From the NCBI GenBank assembly GCA_017525235.1, contig JAFXTC010000029.1, forward strand, positions 1 through 64,000: a stretch of DNA of 64,000 bases, written 5' to 3'. The position numbers and the translations under genes are program-made. Position 1 is the first letter of the stretch. The number at the start of each line of letters is the position of its first letter. Below the pieces are notes generated by a model. The model was not told the origin of the DNA, did not search any database, and saw only the letters and a list, made by a program, of their open reading frames with translations. Below, one piece after another: positions 8,589-16,265 of the stretch. Source of the stretch: Bacteroidaceae bacterium. Its GTDB lineage: Bacteria; Bacteroidota; Bacteroidia; Bacteroidales; Bacteroidaceae.

Positions 8589-9488
8589 TCAGTTCTTCTG
8601 AATCAGAAAAGTAACATTGTAGCCTCGTAGGGGATTCTCTGCGAGGCTTAATGTCATGCCCTGCATCATCAGTATCTGGCGCGAAAGAGACAATCCTATA
8701 CCCGAACCACTTTGTTTGGTAGTAAAGAAAGGTATGAATATCTCCTGCGCTACATCCAAGGGGATTACGTGACCATCATTGGAAAAAGACAGCCCCAGCC
8801 TCTCCCCTAACCCCTCCTCCGTGAGGGAGGAACTTTTGCTTATGCCTATTGTTTTTGCGGTGGCCTCGATTGCATTCTTTGTCAGATTTATGAAGACTTG
8901 GCGCAATAGGCTTTCGTCGGCTGAGAGGATAAAATCAGCAGGGATGTCTATATTCCACTGTAAATCGGGGTAAAGAGAGGCTATCCGCTTGCAGAACTCC
9001 AACATATTTACATCGGCTATCACAGGCTCCTGCAACTGGGTAAGTTTGCGATAGCTTTCCACAAAAGCGGCCAACCCAGAACTGGTATCATGAATGGCCC
9101 GAATACCCTCCTCGTAGGGTGAATCCTTAATGTTTGGATTCTTCAGATATGCCTGACTGATACTCTGTATGGGTGTAGTGGCATTCATGATTTCGTGCGT
9201 CAGCACACGTGTCAGCCGCTGCCACGATTCAACCTCACTATGTGCCACCAGCTTTTGTATTTCCTGCCCCATATCGTTCAGCACATTTTGCAGCGCCCGT
9301 TCGCCAAAGAACAGTCCCCGTGTAGGCAATCTGAATGTGAAATCCCTATGCCTGATGGCATCGCGCATAATCTCAGCTCGCTCCCTAAGCAGGCACTGGT
9401 GCCGATACCAATACACTATAGCCGCAATGGCAACAATAGCGGCAATAACACATATTATAATAATGTAAGGAATCAATGCTTTATCCAC
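8589..9488 (-). CDS. Short sensor histidine kinase without a periplasmic sensor
   Basis: 299 residues. One transmembrane segment (about 5-27) replaces the usual sensor region, followed by a linker, the H-box with His98 (LTHEIMN), N-box LTKNAIEAT, G1 box NDGHVIP, F-box FIPFFTTKQSG and G2 box GSGIGLSLS, so the catalytic core is complete. The start codon is GTG (9488-9486), 16 nt from a good -7 box. Residues about 219-230 (SSLTEEGLGERL) are encoded by a repeat element inserted between the N-box and G1 box, where most kinases have a short turn. Its likely partner is the response regulator at 15744, on the other side of an ABC exporter; this pairing is inferred from context. Confidence 0.85.
   Translation of the reverse strand: MDKALIPYIIIICVIAAIVAIAAIVYWYRHQCLLRERAEIMRDAIRHRDFTFRLPTRGLFFGERALQNVLNDMGQEIQKLVAHSEVESWQRLTRVLTHEIMNATTPIQSISQAYLKNPNIKDSPYEEGIRAIHDTSSGLAAFVESYRKLTQLQEPVIADVNMLEFCKRIASLYPDLQWNIDIPADFILSADESLLRQVFINLTKNAIEATAKTIGISKSSSLTEEGLGERLGLSFSNDGHVIPLDVAQEIFIPFFTTKQSGSGIGLSLSRQILMMQGMTLSLAENPLRGYNVTFLIQKN
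8799..8833. repeat. GC-rich palindromic element inside the histidine kinase gene
   Basis: CCTCTCCCCTAACCCC, TCCTCC, GTGA, GGGAGGAAC. It is homologous to 6240-6276 and is read in frame within the ATPase domain of the kinase. Confidence 0.7.
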
Positions 9489-9504
9489 TTTCTATTGTTA
9501 TGTG

Positions 9505-9536
9505 CAAAGATACCGTTAATTCCGTTTACCACCAAA
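9505..9536 (-). promoter_or_regulatory. Promoter of the histidine kinase gene
   Basis: On the minus strand: TTTG (9536-9533), 20-nt spacer, TATCTTTG (9512-9505). The leader would be about 10 nt before the GTG start. Confidence 0.65.
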
Positions 9537-9572
9537 TATTTTGGGGATTTGTTTATGGTTCACAAACAAAAC

Positions 9573-9606
9573 GAAAGCCCCCACGTTTCGCAACGCAGGA
9601 GCTTTC
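9573..9606 (-). terminator. Terminator of the thioredoxin gene
   Basis: Read on the minus strand, a 15-bp stem (with G-U pairs) closed by a GCGA tetraloop, then TTTTG. It lies 45 nt beyond the stop at 9651 and separates that gene from the kinase. Confidence 0.8.
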
Positions 9607-9650
9607 TTAGGCGCCAATAACTTTATTATTACTAAAACCTCAAACTAATA

Positions 9651-12011
9651 TCATTTCAATTTATCCAATAAGCGAACCAAGTCATCGATATCGCGAGCAT
9701 CTACTTCCAAGTCAAGCAGGTTGCCGTTACGGTCGATGAGTTTGAAGGTGGGATAACCATCAATATCAATGTAGCGTTCGATGGCTTGCTGCTGTTCGCT
9801 GGGCAAATTGTAGTGCGCAACATTATCACCGGTAACATTGTATTCCTTAATCACATTCTCCCACGCTTGCTGCGGACTGCCGTTGGCAAGATATAGAAAC
9901 TCTATGTCATAATCCTTCAGTCGTTCGTATTCCTCCTGACTATGCGAGAGAGCCTCCTTACAGGGGCCGCACCATGTTCCCCAGATGTCCAGCAAGACGA
10001 ACTTCCCTTTGAAGGGTTCAACAATCTTTTTCAACAGCGCTTCGCCCTCAGAGATATCTTTGAGATTGTCAGAAGACTTCAGTACCAGCTTATCAAATTC
10101 TCGATTTTCAATGGCCAGGTAGTGGTCGTTCTTCTTTTCTACCATTTCAATGCCAATGGGATTGCTTATCATTGCTTTTAACGTATCCAATATTTCGGGG
10201 AGCAATGGAGTGCGGTCGTGGTCTATCTCTTCATAAACCTGCTGAGAAATCCAAAGGCTTTTGAGGAACGGGTCGGCTCCCAGCGAATCCAGCCTGTGCT
10301 CCTGGTCTCTCATTTTGGATAAAAGTGCATACCCCTCAAATAATTTTTGTGCTTTTGCACCATTAAGTATGCCCCCTACCTTTTCTATAAGGTCGGCATT
10401 CTTTGTGTTTTCCTCCTCTGCAATACGTTTTTTCTCTTCTTCTGTGGAGGCTGCATTAAGGCGGGCAGTGGCCTCTTCAACAAAAGACTTCCAACACATC
10501 AGCAAGTCCAGTTCTTCGTCGTTTGCTGCTATTTCTTTCAAATGATCCATACTACTCATACTGAAAGTATAGCTGCGCTGTTCTACCGCATCGCCAAGAT
10601 AGTCTCGCAAGAAACGTCTGAGTTCGCGATGTAATGTGTAGGGCTTTTCTAGTTTTGTCCAGAAAGTGTCGTATGCATATTTGCGAGCGTTTTCAGGGAA
10701 CTGATAGTCTTTGCCTCTGAAGCGTGCCTGACCAAAATTGGCTGCCTGCTGCCAAAGTGTATTACCCTTCCTATACAGATTGTAGCGAGTGGAGAGTGTG
10801 GGGTGCTCCGTACACAGCTGGTCAATCTTAGCGTACTGTGCTTTTATTAGACTGTCAGACGAGGCAATATATCTATCGAAATCAGAATCCCCCCTCTCCA
10901 TGCGGATTGATTCCCAATCCACAGGGAACTTAAAGAGCTCGTTCTGCAAGCGGCAGTCGTCTCCCATAAAGTAACGACGTCCTTCTTTGAAGTCGTAGAG
11001 CAGGAAGTATGTCTTTCCAGGCTCAAGCATCGTCCGCATGAAGCAGCGCGACCAGTCGCAGAAGAACTCCGAACTGTTCAGCAATGGGAACTTAACTGTA
11101 AAACGACCCTGCTCGTCCAAGTCGGCATGAACACTCTCCTGTTCATCTGTGAAGATGTTCTCGTAGTCGAGATCGAAAGTCTTTTCTTTCTTATACTTCT
11201 CAGGCATATCCTTTATCCAACCCACAACGGTTACAGAATCAGCTTTATAGTTGGTATCCACAAAGCCTGAGCGAGTATCTTTTTGCGGGTAGTCGGGCAT
11301 GAAGCGGCTTGTTATCATATTGTACGAAGCCTTCTGGTCGCCAATCTGTATGGTGCGAGTACCTTTCTTGTCCTTGCCCACACTGACTATCAGCTCGTCG
11401 CTTCCGTTACTCATGACAATCTCTGCCTCCCCCGTCTTAGGGTTCACCTTTGATTTGCTGTAGTTCCAGAACTGGCAGTCGTAGATGACACAATCCTCAA
11501 AGAAGGCAATCTTCCAATCGCCCTTATCGTCGCACCAATACGAGGGGAATAACTGCTTCCAACGTTCCTCTACAGGCTTGATTCCCCAAATCTGCCAAGC
11601 TCCGTTGAAATCACCCTCAGAGAAGTCGAAGACCTTGGTGTCCTGTGGTAGCGGATGGAAATGAAGCACGACATCAGCCTTGCCATCCTTCCCTGTTTGG
11701 CAATGTTTGTCCAGTTCCGTTCCATCGGCAGAAATGAGGAAATACTGTATGTCGCCAACTTTCAAGAACGTTTTACTGGCGAACTGATACCAGTAATCAG
11801 AGTAATCCGACCGCTGCATTACAGTCATATACACCAATGTTTCTTTTTCCTTCAGTTCCACCTTGGTAATGTCAAGGGCAACATTAAAGTATCCGTCTCC
11901 GTAACTGGTTCCATACTCTGTGGTGGGATTCTCCCACACAACTGTTTTTTCTTTTGAGTGCCCTGTTGCAACGATGAGTGCCAGCAAAGCGATGATGAGT
12001 GTCTTTTTCAT
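9651..12011 (-). CDS. Secreted TlpA-like thioredoxin protein, paralogue of the calpain fusion
   Basis: 786 residues, signal peptide 1-19 (MKKTLIIALLALIVATGHS, the first 11 residues identical to the 2892 protein). Residues about 25-150 form a different N-terminal domain, beta-rich, with no calpain motif. From about residue 165 the two proteins align to the end: YDCQFWNY, SGFVD, VVGW-IKDMP, FPLLNSS, LEPGKTYFLL, MGDD-RLQNEL, and the thioredoxin domain with WCGPC (Cys681, Cys684) and EALSHSQEEYERLKD. Probably a periplasmic thiol-disulfide reductase. A strong terminator follows it. A TAACTTTG box (12095-12088) may be its promoter. Confidence 0.8.
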   Translation of the reverse strand: MKKTLIIALLALIVATGHSKEKTVVWENPTTEYGTSYGDGYFNVALDITKVELKEKETLVYMTVMQRSDYSDYWYQFASKTFLKVGDIQYFLISADGTELDKHCQTGKDGKADVVLHFHPLPQDTKVFDFSEGDFNGAWQIWGIKPVEERWKQLFPSYWCDDKGDWKIAFFEDCVIYDCQFWNYSKSKVNPKTGEAEIVMSNGSDELIVSVGKDKKGTRTIQIGDQKASYNMITSRFMPDYPQKDTRSGFVDTNYKADSVTVVGWIKDMPEKYKKEKTFDLDYENIFTDEQESVHADLDEQGRFTVKFPLLNSSEFFCDWSRCFMRTMLEPGKTYFLLYDFKEGRRYFMGDDCRLQNELFKFPVDWESIRMERGDSDFDRYIASSDSLIKAQYAKIDQLCTEHPTLSTRYNLYRKGNTLWQQAANFGQARFRGKDYQFPENARKYAYDTFWTKLEKPYTLHRELRRFLRDYLGDAVEQRSYTFSMSSMDHLKEIAANDEELDLLMCWKSFVEEATARLNAASTEEEKKRIAEEENTKNADLIEKVGGILNGAKAQKLFEGYALLSKMRDQEHRLDSLGADPFLKSLWISQQVYEEIDHDRTPLLPEILDTLKAMISNPIGIEMVEKKNDHYLAIENREFDKLVLKSSDNLKDISEGEALLKKIVEPFKGKFVLLDIWGTWCGPCKEALSHSQEEYERLKDYDIEFLYLANGSPQQAWENVIKEYNVTGDNVAHYNLPSEQQQAIERYIDIDGYPTFKLIDRNGNLLDLEVDARDIDDLVRLLDKLK

Positions 12012-12044
12012 ACCTTATTTATTTGTGTTTGTTTTTACTAATAC

Positions 12045-12068
12045 CTAAAGTCTAACGCTTAACGTCTA
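12045..12068. repeat. Heptamer array
   Basis: Units CTAAAGT, CTAACGC, TTAACGT upstream of the thioredoxin gene. Nearly identical to the array at 12930-12953. Confidence 0.6.
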
Positions 12069-12196
12069 TTTTTCGTGTGCGTGGACACAAAGTTAGGACG
12101 TTCCTTTGGGATTTCCACAGAAACGCCCCAAGAATTTTCTAATTATTTTGTTTTCTTAACGAATATTCTTAGATATTAAGACATTATTAGTCAAGG

Positions 12197-12232
12197 GTTA
12201 GAGTCTAAAGCCTAAAGTCTAGAATCTAAAGC
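12197..12232. repeat. Heptamer array overlapping the ABC ATPase stop codon
   Basis: Five units: GTTAGAGT-like start, then CTAAAGC, CTAAAGT, CTAGAAT, CTAAAGC. The last unit contains the stop codon (TAG on the minus strand at 12228-12226) and the preceding Leu codon of the ATPase. Confidence 0.65.
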
Positions 12233-12909
12233 TCCGCTTGCTCCACTATCTGACCGTCAAAGAGGTTGATGATACGGTCAGCATAGCTGGCATTGTGCTG
12301 TGAGTGCGTAACCATAACGATGGTGGTGCCCTGCTCGTGAAGCTGGAGCAGAAGATCCATCACCTCCTTGCTGTTCTTAGAGTCCAGATTGCCTGTGGGT
12401 TCATCAGCCAGGATAATCTTGGGATTGGAAACTACGGCACGAGCTACGGCGACACGCTGCTGCTGACCTCCTGAAAGCTGACAGGGGAAATGTTTGCGGC
12501 GATGCGACATAGCCATACGGTCAAGTATCTCCCCTACTCGCTTCTTGCGCTCCTTGGCAGGAACACCCATATAGAGCAAGGGAAGTTCCACATTCTCATA
12601 CACGTTCAGTTCGTCTATCAGGTTGAAGCTCTGGAACACAAAACCTATTACGCCCTTGCGGATATTGGTGCGCTCGCGTTCGCTGAGTTGGCTCACATCC
12701 TTGCCATCGAGCAAGTAAGTGCCTTCTGTGGGTGTGTCCAGCAGACCCATTATATTTAATAAGGTAGTCTTGCCGCAACCCGATGGACCCATGATGCTGA
12801 CAAATTCGCCGTTCTTAACTTCCAGGCTTACTTCGCGCAAAGCCCAGGTATCAATCTCTTCCGTACGGAAAACTTTCTTAATGTTTTGTAATTGTATCAT
12901 TGTATTCAA
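12226..12909 (-). CDS. MacB/LolD-type ABC transporter ATPase
   Basis: 227 residues. Walker A GPSGCGKTTLLN, Q-loop VFQSFNLI, signature LSGGQQQRVAVARAV, Walker B IILADEPTGNLDS and the H-loop VTHSQHN are all intact. The long Q-loop region and the ELNVYENVELPLLY segment place it in the MacB/LolD/FtsE class that powers mechanotransmission permeases rather than classic importers. It pairs with the permease directly upstream on the same strand (42-nt gap). Its stop codon is part of a heptamer array, and homologous arrays lie on both sides of the gene. Confidence 0.93.
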   Translation of the reverse strand: MNTMIQLQNIKKVFRTEEIDTWALREVSLEVKNGEFVSIMGPSGCGKTTLLNIMGLLDTPTEGTYLLDGKDVSQLSERERTNIRKGVIGFVFQSFNLIDELNVYENVELPLLYMGVPAKERKKRVGEILDRMAMSHRRKHFPCQLSGGQQQRVAVARAVVSNPKIILADEPTGNLDSKNSKEVMDLLLQLHEQGTTIVMVTHSQHNASYADRIINLFDGQIVEQAEL

Positions 12910-12929
12910 AAATTTTAATTCAAAATCAA

Positions 12930-12953
12930 CTAAAGTCTAACGCCTAACGTCTC
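12930..12953. repeat. Heptamer array overlapping the permease stop
   Basis: Units CTAAAGT, CTAACGC, CTAACGT, running into the permease stop codon. Same sequence class as 12045-12068, 885 nt away. Confidence 0.6.
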
Positions 12954-15501
12954 ATTCCTTCTTAATTATTGTTGCAGGATCTAATTTTGAAACTCGGTAT
13001 ATCTTGTACCCTACGGTCAGAAGGGTGACGAGGGCTATGAAAAGGATAGAGAAGGGTATGGGGAGCAGGAATTCCTTCATGTCGTCTGTATCTGTAATGG
13101 CAATCTTATCTCCCATTGCCAAAGCAAAGGCAACACATAAAATCAAGGAAACGAGGATGCTGATGAACAGGCAATAGATGTAATGCTTTCCGAACAACCA
13201 GATGATTTGCCATTGGCTGGCACCATGCGCCTTGCGGATGGCAACTTCCTTCTGACGTCCTCGTACATCCAGCGACACGCTGGAGAAGAGTGTCAGCACA
13301 ATGCACAGAACGGCTATGGCGGTCAGGATGGCAACTATCTGTAGTATCAACTCTAACATGCGAAGTTCTTTGAAGCAGACATCATAAAGGTTGTCCAACG
13401 GGGGGCGTGAAGTGGTGTAGCGGCTCAGCTCCTGATAACGTTCGCTCAGTTCTTTAACAGCCTCTTCATACTGTCCCTGCTTGGCCTGAACCACAACATA
13501 GTGGTGAAGTGACCAGCCTGTATCGCCATTCACAAAGTCCTCTCGCACACGGAAGTCAATCAGATAACTTTCAGAGAAGTAGCCCCGTTCTGTCACATAG
13601 AAGAATACAGGATGAAAATCGTTCCACATCAGAGAAGTAAACAACTTTCCCTGGAAGTAGCCCACACATTCTGCCTCTTTATCTTTCTCGATGATACGAT
13701 GTTGGGGGTACTTGGGTGCCTTCACGCCAAGTTTCTGTCGCAACTGTGCGGCACGCTCTGTGGGAACGTAGATGGGAATCATATCCTTGAGGGCAATCTC
13801 CCCCTTGGTAGCCGTTGGTTGAACCTCAAGGTCCAGTATCTCAAACAGGTGCTCGTCTGTCAAAACCGCCTGATAAACGTAGAAGCGCTGACCGTTCTCA
13901 TCCGTTTGTTCCCAATGGCGTCCTGGAGGTGTCTCTCCATCCTTTAGATACTGGCACAAAGGTAACGTAACGATGCTGGTGTAGTTCTGAACATGTGGAT
14001 AGTATGCCATTGAATCCAATACGCTGGTTCTCCATTCGTGCATATCCGAGACGATGCAGTTGCGGAAAGCCTCTGTGTTGGTGACTTTTGGCTGCATTTG
14101 TGATGAGTTGAACAAATCAGTGCCGAAACCAAAGGCAATGAACAGAAAAATGATACACACCGTCATCTGCAAGACGATGAGCAAAGTACGCCCTCGAGTG
14201 GAGGCTTTGTGGCTCTTGCCCACCACTTCGCTCAGAGGCTTCTTCACTACCTGTCGGATAGACAGTAAGGCTATAACTATCGTCAACAGGAATACAGCCA
14301 GACAAATCCACAACTCAGTTGTGTAAGTCAGAGGCATATTAAAATTAAAGAATTTTCCTGAAGCAATATTCTGGATGATGGGTATGGCATAGGACGCCAA
14401 CAGGTAGGTAAGACCCAACGTGAGCAGAGTGACAAAAAGGAATACAATTGCAACCTCCCACATCATCAAACTGAAAAGTTGACTCTGTTGTGCTCCCATA
14501 CACTGCCGCAGTCCCATCTCGCGCTGACGCAAACGGAAGAGTTGAATTTGCATCTTCAAGAAGCCGAACAATCCTATCAACAGAATGCTGCTAGCAACAA
14601 TCATAAGGAGCGAGAATTCCAACGCGCCGTTTCCTCGGTCGCGCCCTTCAAGCCGCACTTCATATTCAGGGAAAGCATTCTGCAACTCTCCTAACAAATC
14701 TGTTGGCTTTTTCCCTTTGGCCAAAATAAAACAGAAAGTCTTCTTATAGGGGCGGAAATGATGCCACTTATCTGCATTCAAAAACTCCTGCATCAGGTTG
14801 GTCACCACCAGCAGATTGTCCATAGCCAGCATCCAGTCACCAGTATCCACCACATCTATAATCTTGCCGTAGGCGGCTGTGGTGTCCACAACCACATCAT
14901 CGTCGTAATAGATGGTGTCGCCAACCTGATATTCTTTCAGAGTTGTACCAATCCTCCAGTCCCGCTTCAACTCGTCCGTGGTATAGCCGATGGGATTCAC
15001 ATCCAATCCGAAGGTGCGCTCCAGCATGCCTTTTGTCATAATCAGATCGCCAGGCTTCAGCACGGGAATACGCTTGCCCGTGATGACAGACCGCAACCCC
15101 AGATAGTGGAGGTATTCGGGTGTAATCAGGTTGATTTGGGTTGAGACGGAATGCGAATCGCCCTGCAAATCAAAAAAGGTGGCGATGGTTCCAAGCCAAC
15201 CATAGTTGAGATCGATGCACTCGATACTTCCGAGATGTTTGTCGTTGATGCGCTTCAGGATTTCAGGTCCCACGCACACAAGGCTGTCACCCTTTTGGTC
15301 GTAGAGTTGTACACTTTGGCGTTTGGGGTCGCCGTCGGTTCTGTAGAAACTTTCCCATGCTCTTTGGGTAAAAAGAAAGCCGATGCTGAAGCATACCATT
15401 CCCACTGCCAGGCAGAGCACCGCTATGATGTTCTGCAGCTTGTACTTCATAAGATTGCGCCATGCAATCCGAATGTTGTGAAAAGTTAGTTTCATCTTCA
15501 T
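12952..15501 (-). CDS. MacB-like/FtsX ABC transporter permease, duplicated form
   Basis: 849 residues. One transmembrane helix near residues 20-45 (NIIAVLCLAVGMVCFSIGFL), a large extracytoplasmic MacB-type domain, then an FtsX block of helices at about 300-425 (EFSLLMIVASSILLIGLFGFLK; REMGLRQCMGAQQSQLF). A further helix follows (about 435-455), then a second periplasmic domain and a final FtsX block at about 725-840 (VAIRKAHGASQWQI). Proteins of this size and layout are common in Bacteroidota. It likely exports a small molecule or peptide, or transmits force to a periplasmic partner; the substrate is unknown. The gene is divergent from the response regulator at 15744 across a 242-nt region with candidate operators. 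Confidence 0.88.
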   Translation of the reverse strand: MKMKLTFHNIRIAWRNLMKYKLQNIIAVLCLAVGMVCFSIGFLFTQRAWESFYRTDGDPKRQSVQLYDQKGDSLVCVGPEILKRINDKHLGSIECIDLNYGWLGTIATFFDLQGDSHSVSTQINLITPEYLHYLGLRSVITGKRIPVLKPGDLIMTKGMLERTFGLDVNPIGYTTDELKRDWRIGTTLKEYQVGDTIYYDDDVVVDTTAAYGKIIDVVDTGDWMLAMDNLLVVTNLMQEFLNADKWHHFRPYKKTFCFILAKGKKPTDLLGELQNAFPEYEVRLEGRDRGNGALEFSLLMIVASSILLIGLFGFLKMQIQLFRLRQREMGLRQCMGAQQSQLFSLMMWEVAIVFLFVTLLTLGLTYLLASYAIPIIQNIASGKFFNFNMPLTYTTELWICLAVFLLTIVIALLSIRQVVKKPLSEVVGKSHKASTRGRTLLIVLQMTVCIIFLFIAFGFGTDLFNSSQMQPKVTNTEAFRNCIVSDMHEWRTSVLDSMAYYPHVQNYTSIVTLPLCQYLKDGETPPGRHWEQTDENGQRFYVYQAVLTDEHLFEILDLEVQPTATKGEIALKDMIPIYVPTERAAQLRQKLGVKAPKYPQHRIIEKDKEAECVGYFQGKLFTSLMWNDFHPVFFYVTERGYFSESYLIDFRVREDFVNGDTGWSLHHYVVVQAKQGQYEEAVKELSERYQELSRYTTSRPPLDNLYDVCFKELRMLELILQIVAILTAIAVLCIVLTLFSSVSLDVRGRQKEVAIRKAHGASQWQIIWLFGKHYIYCLFISILVSLILCVAFALAMGDKIAITDTDDMKEFLLPIPFSILFIALVTLLTVGYKIYRVSKLDPATIIKKE

Positions 15502-15502
15502 A

Positions 15503-15520
15503 ATTGAAAGTTGAAAGTTG
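15503..15520. repeat. Heptamer array
   Basis: Units TTGAAAG, TTGAAAG, TTG immediately upstream of the permease start. Confidence 0.5.
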
Positions 15521-15563
15521 TTATTTGTTTGTTTTCTGATTTCGTAATGTGATTATCACGATG

Positions 15564-15571
15564 CAAAGGTA
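15564..15571 (-). promoter_or_regulatory. -7 box of the permease-ATPase operon
   Basis: TACCTTTG on the minus strand. No good TTTG lies at the usual distance; the upstream sequence is a heptamer array (15577-15608) that supplies a TTG every 7 bp, the nearest with a 17-nt spacer. Confidence 0.5.
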
Positions 15572-15576
15572 AAGCA

Positions 15577-15608
15577 ATTTTCAACTTTCAACTTTCAACT
15601 TTCAACTC
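15577..15608. repeat. Heptamer array
   Basis: Four units: TTTTCAA, CTTTCAA, CTTTCAA, CTTTCAA, then CTC. It fills the -33 region of the permease promoter. Confidence 0.65.
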
Positions 15609-15620
15609 AGAATTGCAGTT

Positions 15621-15661
15621 TGTCCAAACTTTAGACACACTTGTGTCCAATTATTTGACAC
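15621..15661. promoter_or_regulatory. Tandem 18-bp dyads, candidate response-regulator operator
   Basis: Copy 1 (15621-15638) TGTCCAAACTTTAGACAC; copy 2 (15644-15661) TGTCCAATTATTTGACAC. They match at 14 of 18 positions, and each is an imperfect inverted repeat (TGTC...GACA). They repeat every 23 bp, about two helical turns. The position is about 65-105 bp upstream of the permease start of transcription and about 80-120 bp upstream of the response regulator start. Binding by the adjacent Fis-type regulator is inferred. Confidence 0.55.
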
Positions 15662-15693
15662 TATAGGGTTTCTAGCCTCCTCGAAAAGAAATA

Positions 15694-15726
15694 TTTTTCA
15701 ACTTTCAATTTTCAATTTTCAATTAA
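15694..15726. repeat. Heptamer array
   Basis: Units TTTTTCA, ACTTTCA, ATTTTCA, ATTTTCA, ATTAAAG, ending 4 nt before the -7 box of the response regulator gene. Confidence 0.65.
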
Positions 15727-15729
15727 AGT

Positions 15730-15737
15730 ATTACTTT
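15730..15737 (+). promoter_or_regulatory. -7 box of the response regulator gene
   Basis: TACTTTTG matches TAnnTTTG. It ends only 6 nt before the ATG at 15744, so the transcript may have almost no leader. No clear TTTG is present at -33; the heptamer array occupies that place. Confidence 0.5.
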
Positions 15738-15743
15738 TGTACC

Positions 15744-16262
15744 ATGAAATACGGAACAATACTTGTTATAGACGACAATCCTGCCATCCTGACGGCTGTG
15801 AAGATATGCTTAGCCGGCACATTTGAACGTGTAGTAACTCTCAACTCACCAGAGAAAGCCCTTGTGATTATTGCGCAAGAGAATCCTTCCGCGATTCTGC
15901 TGGACATGAACTTCTCGCTTGGCGTAAACTCGGGCCAAGAGGGTATGATGTGGCTCTCGGCCATTCACCGTAAGTTCCCTGATATTCCCATTGTTCTAAT
16001 CACAGCATACGCCGATGTTAAATTAGCGGTACGCGCGTTGAAGAATGGTGCAGCCGACTTCGTGACCAAGCCCTGGGACAACGACGAGCTTATCCGTGTG
16101 CTAAAAGATGCCATCGATAAGGCGGGCGAAATTATTCCTTTGGATCAGTTGGAAAGCGAGCACGTGCGAAAAGTGCTGAACAAATGCGACGGCAACATGA
16201 AAAAGGCAGCCGACCTCCTAGGCATCAGTCGCCAAACATTATATAATAAGATTAAACCTTAG
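15744..16262 (+). CDS. Response regulator, receiver plus Fis-type HTH (no AAA+ domain)
   Basis: 172 residues. Residues 1-125 are a receiver domain: acidic Asp10-Asp11, phospho-acceptor Asp54 in ILLDMNF, Thr in LITAYAD, Lys in FVTKPWD. Residues about 133-172 are a Fis-like helix-turn-helix (LNKCDGNMKKAADLLGISRQTLYNKIK), as at the end of NtrC-type proteins. The central sigma-54-activating ATPase domain is absent, so the architecture is that of RegA/ActR proteins and it should not need sigma-54. Its likely kinase is the gene at 8589-9488, and the likely targets are the divergent ABC genes. It is followed 3 nt later by an esterase-like gene. Confidence 0.9.
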   Translation: MKYGTILVIDDNPAILTAVKICLAGTFERVVTLNSPEKALVIIAQENPSAILLDMNFSLGVNSGQEGMMWLSAIHRKFPDIPIVLITAYADVKLAVRALKNGAADFVTKPWDNDELIRVLKDAIDKAGEIIPLDQLESEHVRKVLNKCDGNMKKAADLLGISRQTLYNKIKP

Positions 16263-16265
16263 AAA

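Noticed and set aside
8586-8604. Hairpin GATTCAG-TTCTT-CTGAATC as terminator of the porin gene
   Set aside because: Only 7 bp, no U-tract on either strand, and it lies in the last codons of the kinase gene.
8589-9488. Histidine kinase as a frameshifted pseudogene of a longer kinase
   Set aside because: A promoter with correct spacing lies directly upstream and no kinase-like sensor sequence is seen beyond it, so the short form looks genuine.
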